A DNA stretch of 64,000 nt from assembly GCA_015680685.1 (NCBI GenBank), contig MNCI01019033.1:359730-423729 (forward strand), in the 5' to 3' direction. Source of the stretch: Gnetum montanum. Lineage: Eukaryota > Streptophyta > Gnetopsida > Gnetales > Gnetaceae. The translations under genes and the position numbers were made by a program. The notes under the pieces were generated by a model, which searched no databases, was not told the origin of the DNA, and worked only from the letters and a program-made list of their open reading frames with translations. This document shows positions 44,909 to 55,899 of this stretch, piece by piece. How positions within the stretch are numbered: the first letter of the stretch is position 1; every line of letters starts with the position of its first letter.

Positions 44909-47900
44909 CGCTTAACAAGTTTTCTTTCATTGACCTATACAACATCATTAGTGTATTGATCCTTCCAATGGATCAAATATTCATGCCTCTTGACTCTCCA
45001 AATGCTAGAAGCTTCCCTTTGCTTGAGTACAATTGCCTTCCTATTCACTGAAGAACTGGACTAATCAATAGCTCCCTTCAACTCATTCATGCTATCCTAT
45101 ATGATCTCCTCATTCATTGATCCATGATAGTGCACAAGATTTGAAATATAAAAGACATACCAATATCATTTGGTAAATCAATATCAAAAGTATCGTTATT
45201 AATTTTAGACTTGATTTTAAAAGGCTCAATCTTCTTAGCTTTCAATTTGGATAAGTTAACTCTTTTCAAATAGTTCTTCTTCAACTACATCCAAAGCAAG
45301 TTACCAATAACAAAATTAGACTTTCATTTGCTCTCATTCCTCTTAAGAACTTTCTCTTCAACCATGTTCCTAAGATTTGATTTTACTTGTACATGGAAAT
45401 CCCTTATCTCTTGCAAAAAATTAGCACGAAGTGGAGCTTCACCGTCAAAGCTCTTCAAAGTATCCATCATATTTAGATAAAATTCATAGTTTAACTCAAA
45501 TGGGATTTTGTCAATAGCAATATGAAAACTATTATTATACAAAAAATCAACATAACATAAGAAGGTTTTCTACTTGTATGGCTATCCATTACATAAACAT
45601 CTCAATATGTTTAGCAAGGATTTATTCATCTCCTCCATTTGGCTATCATATTGTGGATGATACGTAATAGAAAAATTCAACTTTGTACCTAAAATTTTGC
45701 AAAGGAATATTCAAAAATAACTTGTGAACTTGGAGTCTCAGCCACTAATAATATTTAATGAAATACCATGCAACTTCACAACATGCTGGAAAAATAAATT
45801 TGTAACATGAAAAGAATTACTCACTTTCTTACATGGAATAAAATATGCCATCTTTGAGAACCTATCCACAACAATAAAAGTTACATAATTCCCACTCTTG
45901 GTCCTTGGAATGCCACTCACAAAGCCCATTGACACACTTTCTTATGGACGTTTGGAAATTGGTAAAGGTGTATAGTGTCCATTAATACCTTTATCTCCTT
46001 TGAACTTCTAATATGTCAAACATTCCTTCACAAATTTTGAAACTTTTTTTGTCATACTAGGCCAAAAATAGTGTATACCCACAAGTTTCAATGTTTTATT
46101 CCTTTCCATATGACCTACCATGCCACTATAATGCTTTTCAAACAAAATCGTTTTCCTAAAATCATAATTAGAAACACATACTTTTCCATTTTTAAATAAT
46201 AGTTCATCTTGAATATGATAGTGTCTCCATTGATCTATTCTTTTCATCAAAGACTCTTTGAGGCTCATCCAAACTTGCCAAAAATCAAGATCATGCTCAT
46301 ATATAGTTGCAAAATCATCCATATCTTCCACATGAGATATGCTGAAATTCATGACATGCATCCTAGATAATGCATTAGCCACCACATTTGTTTTCTCACT
46401 TTTATGCTTCAACAAAAAATTTAACTTCTATAACTACACAATCCACTTCATGTGCTTTACACTCAACTTCTTTTGTAAGTTTAAAAATTGAAGTGCGTGG
46501 TCCTTCATCAAAGTGAATTCATTGGGAACAAGTAATGCATCTAATGCTCAATTGCTTGAAGAATAGCATGAAACTCATTCTCATATATGCTATATTTTTC
46601 TTTGATTCATTCAAATTTTCAAAGAAGAAAGCAACATGCCTACCTTCGTGTGAAAGTACCCCACTAATGGAATGTCTACTTGCATCCACTTCCATCTAAA
46701 AAAGTTTCTAAAAATTTAGAATTTTAAGCATCAATTCACTGGTAAATCTTATTTTCAACAAGTCAAGTCTTCCTTAGGTTTCATTATCCCACTTAAATTC
46801 CTTATTTTTCTTAAAAAAAGAAAACATAGGCCATGAAATACCACTAAAATATTTTATGAACCATTTATAAAAACATGCTAAACCAAGGAATGATCTTATC
46901 GTCCCAACATTTTAGAAGTTGGCTGATATCTAATAGCCTTCACCTTGGTAGCTTCCATATGAATCTAGTTTTTAGAAACCACATGGCCTAAATATGTTAT
47001 TTCCCTTTTGAAAAAATGAAATTTATTTACATTAATTACTAGTTCCACCTCCTTCAACTTTAGATACATCATCCCCAAGTGATCTAAGTGCTTTTCCTGA
47101 TTAGAGCTATATACCAAAATATTGTCAAAAAAGACAATACAGTTACCAATTAAGTGTTTTAATACACCATGCATTAACCTTGTGAATGTAGTAGGTGCAT
47201 TTATAAGCCCAAATGGCATCATAAACCACTCAAACAATCCATATGTTATGTTGAAAGCTATCTTCCACTCATCACTAGGTTTGATTTTGATTTGATGGTA
47301 CTCTTCAAATCAATTTTGCTAATTTTTTTTGCATTGTTAAGGACATGAAGGATATTATCCATCTTTGAAATAGGAAATTTTTACCTTACTGTTATTTGGT
47401 TCACTATATTAGAATTAATGCATGTTCTCCATTCATCAATATTCTTCTTTAGCACTAGCACCACTAGACTTGCAAAAGCTAAAATGGATTTTCTCATGAA
47501 TACATTTGCAGGTAATCCCTCTACTTGCCTTTGCAGTTTATCCCTATGATTTGGTGCCATCTAGTAAGCTCTCTCATTTGGAATGGTAGAACTAGGGATG
47601 AAGTCTATCTGATGCTATACATTCCTCATGAATTTTAGTTCATCTTAATCATCTTTAAACACCTTCAAATTTTTTTCCTTCAATCCTACCACACTTGTAC
47701 GAAGTTTAACCTACACATCATTATGGTTAGTAGTAACCATTGTCATAAAAACAAAACCAAAACTAGTTTCATCATGTTTCTTAATATATTCCCTCTCTCC
47801 AAGAAGGATTAAGGAAGCATTTAGTGAGCTTTCCTATCTTGCTTGTTCAACTATCATAGGAATCAAACCATGGATTTCATTAGGTTTAGTTGCACCATAC

Positions 47901-48215
47901 ATTTCTTGCTTCATCAAATATAGCACCATTGTTAAAAATCCAAGGTCTCTAAGAATTACATCATCATAATCTATTGGAAGCTCATCACACTTCTCAACAT
48001 AATGAAAAATTTCAATTTTAAATTTCAAAGTGCATTGTTCCCTTACCTATTGGAAAAATTTCTAGACAACCAATGCATCTTATAGGATCTAGGATGAGGA
48101 TTAGTTACTTTTGGTGATTTTTTAGGATCACCAACATTTGTGGTCTTTGGTTTCATGACCAAGGTCATGGAAAATGAAGGTGTTCTTCAAACAAGATTTA
48201 GGTACTTACTAGTCT
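44909..48215 (-). pseudogene. chromovirus (Ty3/gypsy) pol with chromodomain
   Basis: Domain order on the minus strand: a short gag start (LVMKPKTTNVGDPKKS, about 48170), RT (IDEWRTCINSNIVNQITVRxF about 47440; FEWFMMPFGLINAPTTFTRL from 47234; active site decayed to FFDNILVYS, about 47130), RNase H (VDASRHSISGVLSHEGRH, about 46690-46640), integrase zinc region (HYSGMVGHMERNKT, about 46120), core (SGIPRTKSGNYVTFIVVDRF, from about 45917), DLPNDIGMS, and a chromodomain block (HEYLIHWKDQYTNDVV, about 44985-44930). Gag and protease are mostly deleted. The chromodomain assigns it to the chromoviruses, whose integrase tail targets chromatin. Many stops; not functional. Confidence 0.88.
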
Positions 48216-48224
48216 TTAGCAATA

Positions 48225-49545
48225 CCAAGGTCAAGATACCTCCAAATAGCCTCAGTGGTTATGAAATGAACTAATTATGAGTATGTGTTTACTATTGTGA
48301 ATGTTGAAATGATTGGGTTGTGTAGGAAAACCATAATTGACTATCAGAAAAGAAATTTAGCTAACTTTGTCGAATACTATGAGTTGTTGAAGGTTCCTAT
48401 TTTGTCAAATCTCTTGGTCTATATAGTCCCTATAGTATGTTACTTGTAGTAAATAAAATTTGACAAAAACATTTAACCACAATTCTACCAATCTACTCCT
48501 AATTTTCCCTAGAGAGAAAATTCTACAAGAAAGTTTGAAATAGAGTGAGATTCAATGAGTTTTAGAAAGAGAAAAGAAAAGAAAGAAGATTTGTGTGGAA
48601 TACCAAAAACTTAAGCAAGATAAATTGACATGAGGAAACACTTTGAAATAAAGCTATTCCAATTTAATCTATTTTGAATCACCCAAACCTTTTGAGCTCA
48701 AAAAGAAATTTCATAAAAGACACTCTATTTAACTACCAAAACACTTTGTAAATGACAAAGTACAAGCTTGTACTTGGCTAGTTAAAATTGATCAATAATT
48801 GCAAACAATAAAACTTCGAAAAAAATTTAACAATTTTCAGATTACAATATTAAGATAATAAACTTTAAAAATAAAGAAGGTATTTCAGTTATCTTAAAGT
48901 ATCAAAGACTTTCTAGACTCCCTAAACTCAAATAGGCAATTTCTATAAGACATTATTATTAAATTTCTCCAGATGGTTTTCTACAACATATGTTGTTATA
49001 TGGAAATCCTTAATATAAGTCTAATATTGTGCAAAAATAGAGTTATAAAAGCAACCTAAAAAAATCCCAAAATTAAATGCCAAGCATGATACTATCTAAA
49101 CCATTAGCTAAGTAACTAAAACAAGATGGAAAGAAATGAACTCATAGGATTGAAACAAAGTAGTTAAATTGATGTCTTTACCAAGCCATGCTTTTACAAT
49201 CTTAAATACTTCTTCTAAGTATGCTTCCATAAATTTCTCCTCCTCCTTTTTAAATTCTACCTTTGAAGGTCCTTTTATAATGACCTTAGGTTAGTTATAA
49301 TAATCATGAGAAGTTAAGGGTATTACAAATATCTAGGGATATTAATTCATAACCATCCTAGAAGTTATAACTTCCATAGGAAGTTATTAAAATTAGAGAA
49401 ATACATGCCAGAATTGGCAAGTGTCTTCTTGGTAATTATAACCTTACAAATATCAAAGATATTTAGGTTATAACTTTCATGGAAAGATTTAATGGTCTAT
49501 AAAATAAAGGTATGTTTACCAAATGTCCATAAATTTCCCCCTTTT
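48225..49545 (-). repeat. chromovirus-type LTR, copy C
   Basis: The minus-strand LTR of about 1.3 kb begins near TATGGACATTTGGTAAAC and aligns with copies A and B. A TATA box (TTATAAAAGG) lies near 49275. On its upstream side is a purine tract (AAAAAGGGGGAAATT, about 49560-49546), yet a gag start follows on its downstream side. It therefore has features of both a 3' and a 5' LTR. Confidence 0.7.
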
Positions 49546-49560
49546 TAAATCATAATTTTA

Positions 49561-50236
49561 GGAGATACATTATATGTATTATATCACATGAAGCGAAGTC
49601 ATTACATACCCTATTATCAATGATGTTGTGCCAAAATTCACCTCTTCCTGTAACGGAGGTTTTAATTTAAATTTTTTAATGGTGTTATGGTGAAAGGTAG
49701 GTCAAAAATAATAAAATCATTTAGAACCATAATACAATAGAGAAGATTGAGGAGCATGGCATCAACCCTGCAGCCTCACATCCATTTTGGGAATTCGTCG
49801 ATATCTACGGTTGTGCCTTACTCAGTTTCATCCCTATTTAGGCACATATGCTACCCCTATGCTTACTGTGTTTTTTTTTAAAAAAATTATAGGCCATGAT
49901 CTCCAAAGAGAAAAGCTTTTAATGACCACTACATGGTGAGCTCAATGTCTTCCAATTTATCTTCTTTTGCAACTGCTCTAGATCCTTTTGCCATTGGAGC
50001 CTTGTGGCAGTGCCTCGAGTAGCCATGGCCACCTACGTCAGTGCCACTTAAGATTAGTGTTGTTGTTGCTATTTTCTCTACTTTTTCCATTGGTTGTAGG
50101 TCATTTTTCTATTTAGAGTACATGGATGAGGGTTTTGTGGCTTTTTGTGATGTCCAGGAAATGTTTGGTAAATGAATGCATCATGCCTTGGTAGTTCAAG
50201 ATGTGCCAAATTTGCACATGCACCTATATCTTGTAT
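49561..50236. other. unassigned interval
   Basis: No gene was recognised. The stretch is less AT-rich than its neighbours near 49750-50230. Confidence 0.35.
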
Positions 50237-50424
50237 GCTACGGTGGTGGTTTTTGAATTTGGCGACTATTGTAGGTGGAAGTTGCTACGGTGGTGGTTTT
50301 TGAATTTGGCGACTATTGTAGGTGGAAGTTGCTACGGTGGTGGTTTTTGAATTTGGCGACTATTGTAGGTGGAAGTTGCTACGGTGGTGGTTTTTGAATT
50401 TGGCGACTATTGTAGGTGGAAGTT
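50237..50424. repeat. 4 x 47-bp tandem repeat, apparently identical units
   Basis: Units start at 50237, 50284, 50331 and 50378. Each begins GCTACGGTGGTGGTTTTTG and ends GTAGGTGGAAGTT. No difference between units was seen. Confidence 0.95.
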
Positions 50425-53390
50425 GTTAAGGTATGCTATGGATACAATTCTGAGCATAGGAAAGAATACACAATTGTAGCATTTGGCCCTAGTTTCTGCC
50501 ATGACTGCTTGGCTTGCCCTATGCTTCTAAATCTTGTTGCCATGACTAGTTCTAGACTAACTGCAATGGAATAGGCCATCATACTAGACCATACACTTCT
50601 ATTTTTTATTTCATTATTTTTCTATAGGTGTAGATTTGAGTTCATGTTTGCATTCACCATGGCTATATTGGGATGTAGTCCAGTTGTAGTAGGTAATGAT
50701 TTTACTTAATATATATCATCAATAATACGAAATTCTTCTTCTAGTTTTCATCTAAAATTAAATTCACAAATAATTTACAAGATTTCCATTTCTTGATTTT
50801 GGTTTCTTCTTCTTAAACTTAATCTGCATTGTGACTAATGGCTTGTCTTGGCTTCAACAATAAAAGGAAAATATGCTCATGATGTATTGATAGTCTTGAA
50901 ATTAGCAAACCAAAGAAAAGCACTCTTGAAATTTTCTTATGACAATGCTAAATGAAAGAAAAGATTACTTTACTACTGTAATACTCTTATGCATAACATA
51001 GGTAATTAGCTTTAATAACCATACCAATGGCTACTCTAGAATCAGGTGATATGAGCTTCTGGTTAAAAATTTGTAGGGTTCCATGGATACCAAGTATGTT
51101 TTGGAACATGAGATGAGTAACAAATACTTAAATAAATTTCCAATATCCCAATACATTTTATAAAAAAGGTTGTTAATATATGAAATCATGTAACATAATT
51201 AAAACCTCCTTTTAATAGGTTGATGAGTTACAAATATTTTCTATCACCTATACATAACAATCTCCAATAATCTTCCCCTTAAATTAGAGGAACATTTTTC
51301 TACTACTCCATCAACTGGTCTTATGTGAAAACATTTCTCATCCCCCTCTTTGCACATCAGTTGAGAAAATAATTTTATTGGAAACATACTTTACATAGAA
51401 AAATAGAAATAATTTTTGTGAAAAACTTCCATCAAACCTAAGGTTTGATGAAATAAAAACCTTGTTGTGACTAAAAACTTTGATCGCTAGAAAAAATTGA
51501 AGGAGATTTAGTGCACAGTAGTTCCTCAACCTACGAATCCCTAGGGCCTTAAAAAATGGAATTTGGGGCATCTTGGTTGGTTTGGTAGATAAACTAGGGA
51601 CTTATGAAATGCAAAGAAAATAAAATTTGAAAATACAATGCAAAAATTATAGATCTAAAAAAGGGTAAATGTAGATTGCACACACAATGAAACTTTAAAA
51701 CTTTATTAAAATAATAAAGAATGGGTCTCAAAAATGTGTAAAAAAAAACCTATGAAAGCAAAATAGGGGGCTCATTGGTGTAGGAGTTCAAAGCCTATTG
51801 AAGCCAATGCAATTTACTCCATGATCTAGGTACTAAGTCACTCTTGATGCTCTTGAACCTCCTTTGCTACAATCTTAGATTTGTAGGTTGGTTATGGTGG
51901 GAGCTAAGAAGTATGAAAAATCTAAGCTGCCCAAGTGCTCTATGCTAGGAGTTAAGAATTCTAGGAGGGTAGTGTGGGGCTTAAAAGTTGACAAATCCCA
52001 AAGGGAAATTACCAAGTCATAAGGTCACAGAGTTTTTATGTTGGATTCAAGAGAAAATAAGTGTGGAAACTTGTAATAACTCTTGAGTGCTTGAAAATTC
52101 CCCTAAGTGTATAACTTCAAAATTGCTAAAATATGTAAAGTGATTAACTTGTAAATAGTGTTTGAGATTGGTTTTAATAGGTTTTGGGCCATGAATGGAA
52201 CTACAAGATGGCTTTGATTTGGCTGCAAATTAGCTGCCAAATTGCTACAAAATTTCTACCTTGTTCAAGTGAGATGGATGGAAGTTTTTCCCTAATGTGG
52301 AAGTCATTCCATTACTATAAATGGTAACCAAGGCACACCTTCCATGCTGTAGATGAATCTTCCATGGTATGTTCTCCATCATGCTCGTTGAAGTGTCTAG
52401 TCATCATTAAAGTGCATGAAGTGATGAATTTTGGTTTTTGTGACTTCCAAGCTAAGGGCTTGTAGTTTACAAGATGGGGGTGGAGTCTCCACATTAGGGA
52501 AAAACTTCCATGTTAAAGGGGAAAGCTTTCCAAGCTGAGCATGCAATCTCCATGATGGAGGAAAAAGTTTCCAAGTTGAGGGGAAACCCCCACCTCTTCA
52601 TGCTGGGGGTAGGTGAGATTTACCACATACAAGTGTTTCTAGCATAGAAAAATGTATAAAACCCATCAAATTACCATTTTTGACATTCCAAAAGGCATGT
52701 TTGATCCTCTGAAGCCCAAATATAGACACTAGGTGAAATTTTTCACTTGGGGAATGAGGCTTTAACCACTTATGAGGTATTTTTTAGTCCCAAAGATATA
52801 AAGTATGTGAAATTGCCCATTGTGGATTACAATCTTCACATTTACAATGAAGTTTTACGTTAGGTTTCATGGGGTAAAAGATACATGATGATACTTGGCT
52901 ATAATATGCAACTTTTTATGGTGTTTCAATGGTCCCTCTTTGTTGGTATATGGAGAATTTACCTAAGAGGCACTGACAAAGAATACAAGGCACAATTGCA
53001 TATTATAACACTATAATTCATATTTTCCACATGAGAATCAAGCTATCTAGGTTACCAAAGTTGCTAATTTAAGGCCATGATGGGCCATGGTACTAGTTTA
53101 TGATCCTAGTAGGCCATGTTGCTAGTTTAAGATCGTAGTGAATTGTTGAAAGTAGGCTCGTTGCTAATGGTTGTTGGTTACATGTAGTATTTCTTTTGAT
53201 AGGAGTGATTTACTAGATTGGCCAACTCATTCCCATCCACATAGACTATTTTGAATTCACTATTCTCATAGGCTTTGGTAACAAGGAAGGACCCTTTCTA
53301 ACTAGCTAAGAATTTGTTCACATGCTCGTGGATGGCTTTGAGAACTAGGTAACCCTCCTTAATCTTATGCATGATCAAGTTATGGTGATG
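50425..53390. other. probable non-coding 3' region of the Tat-like gypsy element
   Basis: It lies downstream (minus strand) of integrase. No domain is visible. At 52300-52630 are words such as CCATGCTG, CTCCACATTAGGG and AAACTTCCATG that resemble the units of the array at 55900-58830. At 53050-53150 the motif GCTAGTTTAAG..C..GGGCCATG occurs about three times. Confidence 0.4.
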
Positions 53391-53897
53391 CTATTGCTTT
53401 TGCCTCTCTTGATAGTGTTTAATGTGAGAAAGTGCTTGCATACTTTGCTCCTCCACCAAGTCTAGGGCCACTTTTTGCAACTCCCATTTCTTCTCATCAT
53501 TGATGAAGTTGGTCAAGGCTACTCGGAGAAATGGCACTTGTAATTCAAGAGGTAAAATAGGTTCAAAACCATAAACCAAGCTATAAGGATTCATACTAAT
53601 TACCATGCCACAAATTGTTCTATACACCCAGAGTACATGGACTAGTTGCACATGCCATTTGTGCTTGTTGTTATTGAGCATCTTTTTAAGTAAGTTGATG
53701 ATGGCCTTATTGCTTACTTCTGCTTGTCAATTGGCTTGAGGGTAATAAGGTGATGAGAAAGAATGCTTAATGCCTAGGTTGTGACAAAAATCTTTCATTG
53801 CATGGCTACTAAATTGTGATCCATCGCTCATAACTATGATCTTGGGTATACCAAAATGAGCTACAATGTTTTCTAGGATAAAGTTAGAAATTTTCTC
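53391..53897 (-). pseudogene. Tat-like gypsy integrase core and C-terminus
   Basis: Minus-strand blocks: ENIVAHFGIPKIIVMSDGSQ (about 53880-53820), HSFSSPYYPQAN (about 53765-53730), WHVQLVHVLWVYRT (about 53655-53615), PYSLVYGFEPILPLELQVPF and a coiled stretch ending KHYQERQKQ at 53391. The DxG.QF and YPQAN words are the second catalytic region of the integrase. Upstream integrase parts are missing or on the reversed segment. Confidence 0.82.
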
Positions 53898-53898
53898 N

Positions 53899-54390
53899 AA
53901 AGAAAAATGAGAGTATCTATATTTGCATTGATTTCTAAGACCTAAATAAAGCAACTATCAAAGATGACTTCCCTTTTCCTAGTATTGATCAACTTATTGA
54001 TACTATGACTAGACATGCCCTATTGTCCTTTGTGGATGGATTCATGAGATATAACTATATTAGGATCAACCTAAAGCATCAACTTAGCATGACCTTCATG
54101 ACCCCTTGAGGTACCTTTTGTTACACCATGATGCCCTTTGGCTATAAGAATGCATGAGCAACATACCAGAGAGTCATGACTATGCTATTCCAATCATGCA
54201 AAACATTGAGGATACCTTTATAGTTGTTGTTCATATTGCTCCTACCAAGGAGTGGTATGAAGATATCAAATTTTACCTTATGCATGATGAATCCTTGCAA
54301 GGCCTAACTGCTACTCAGAAGGGAATTGCTTGCAAGTGATTGAAGCAGTATGTCATTATGTTGATCATCCTATGATGGCATACTCCTAAA
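53899..54390 (+). pseudogene. RT fragment in reversed orientation between two Ns
   Basis: On the + strand this 492-bp piece reads KDDFPFPSIDQLIDTMTRHA, then LSFVDGFMRYNYIRI, MMPFGYKNA and ATYQRVMTMLF (RT), then jumps to WYEDIKFYL and LTATQKG, the spacer before integrase. All flanking pol sequence is on the minus strand. The piece is bounded by N at 53898 and N at 54391. Its first 114 bp are the exact reverse complement of 54392-54505. RNase H is missing inside it. Confidence 0.85.
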
Positions 54391-54391
54391 N

Positions 54392-55085
54392 CTAGTCATA
54401 GTATCAATAAGTTGATCAATACTAGGAAAAGGGAAGTCATCTTTGATAGTTGCTTTATTTAGGTCTTAGAAATCAATGCAAATATAGATACTCTCATTTT
54501 TCTTTGGGAATACCACTATGTTGGGCACCCATTATACATAGTCAACAACCCTGATGAAACTAGCTTGGTATAGCTTTGAGATCTCATCATGAACTACCAA
54601 GGCCAAATTAGGTCTAATCTTGCACCCTTTTTGCTTAATTGGTCTAATGTTAGGGTCCATTATGATGTTGTTCTTGACTAAATGTGGGTCTACGCCTGGC
54701 ATATCTTCATATGATGAGGAAAAGGCCTTAACGTTACTTTGTAAGACCTTGGTGATTCCTTGAGAATATTGAGGCTCTAGTGAGAAACTTAGTTTAAGGT
54801 TTTTCTCCTTACCACTATGTGTTGTGACAAGAACCTCAACTAGAGAGTCTTTTATTATGTTTCCTACCTCTAAGTCAAGGGTTTTGATTAAGTTTTTAGG
54901 CCATTCTAGAGCTTTTTCTATTGAGGCTATGTAGTCTACAAGACTCTTAGGCTCAAGATCTAGGTAATCAAGGTCAATACATCATTCAACATCATTGTGA
55001 GGTTCACGTAGACACAAAGGAAAACTGATTTGCTTCTAGGTACTCACACTTTGATCTTGCATATCAACCAAAAGCATATTAAGTG
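54392..55085 (-). pseudogene. Tat-like gypsy reverse transcriptase, N-terminal part
   Basis: The minus strand from 55085 reads through SYEDMPGVDPHLVKNNIIMD (about 54725-54665), PIKQKGCKIRPNLALVVHDE, WVPNIVVFPKKNESIYICID (about 54530-54475) and KDDFPFPSIDQLIDTMT up to the N at 54391. This is the entry to the gypsy RT fingers and palm. Few stops are present. The protease that should lie upstream is found only at 61800-62440. Confidence 0.82.
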
Positions 55086-55089
55086 GCAC

Positions 55090-55899
55090 CTAGGTAAAAG
55101 TAAATAAGTAATGCTAAAATGTTATAAAGTTATGCAAATACATGTAAATCTAATGCAAAAAATGTCATTCAATGTCATCAATGAGATAAGATCAATTTGA
55201 CAAAGTGTAATAAAGGCCAATAAAGGTTAAGTAAAGGTCAAAAAAGAGGAAATATAAGGCTGAATATGGTCAAAAAAGGCCACAATTATGCTAGTTTTAG
55301 GGCTTAGAGGGCCATGATGCTAGTTTAGAGTCTTGGTGGATTATGTTGCCAATTTTAGGGCTTAGCAAGCCATGGTCACATGGTGTCAAATGATTATCAG
55401 AGAAGGTCAAATCCCACTATTTGATACCATTCAAAGGCCAGAAAAGGTAAATAAAGCTATAATAAGGATAATAAAGAACACATAAGGCTTTATAAAGGCC
55501 ATATAAGGTCAACAAGGTGAGTAATGCGACCTATGTCCAAAAATAAGCAAAAATACTATGTAATAAGGAAAAAATGAAGTAAAATAGGTCATATATGATA
55601 ACATTTGAATAATATAAGTAAAAATGGTTAGGTTTTGCTAATTTTAGGTCTTAGAAGGCCATGTTTTGAGGCTACCAGGCTATTAGATGAGTTTGGATGT
55701 CAATTGGGCTATTTCTGGGCTGTTTGGGCTAAAAAATCAAATTTTTTGAAGCTTCCATAGTGGGCTTAGTATTGAAATATGGACCCTCATTGTAGAAACC
55801 AAGGAAAATAGGTTTTAGAATGCTTAGAGGTCCAAAATTAAGGTTATGGTACCTTCTCAAGGCAACGCAGGGTTAAATCCATCAAAATTGGGCACTTTG
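55090..55899. other. non-coding sequence with GCTAGTTTTAGG motif
   Basis: Words like AAAGGTCAA, AAAGGCC and ATAAGGC recur, and GCTAGTTTTAGGGCTTAG..GGCCATG occurs several times (55288-55380, 55637-55670), related to the motif at 53050-53150 and 61238-61380. Confidence 0.5.
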
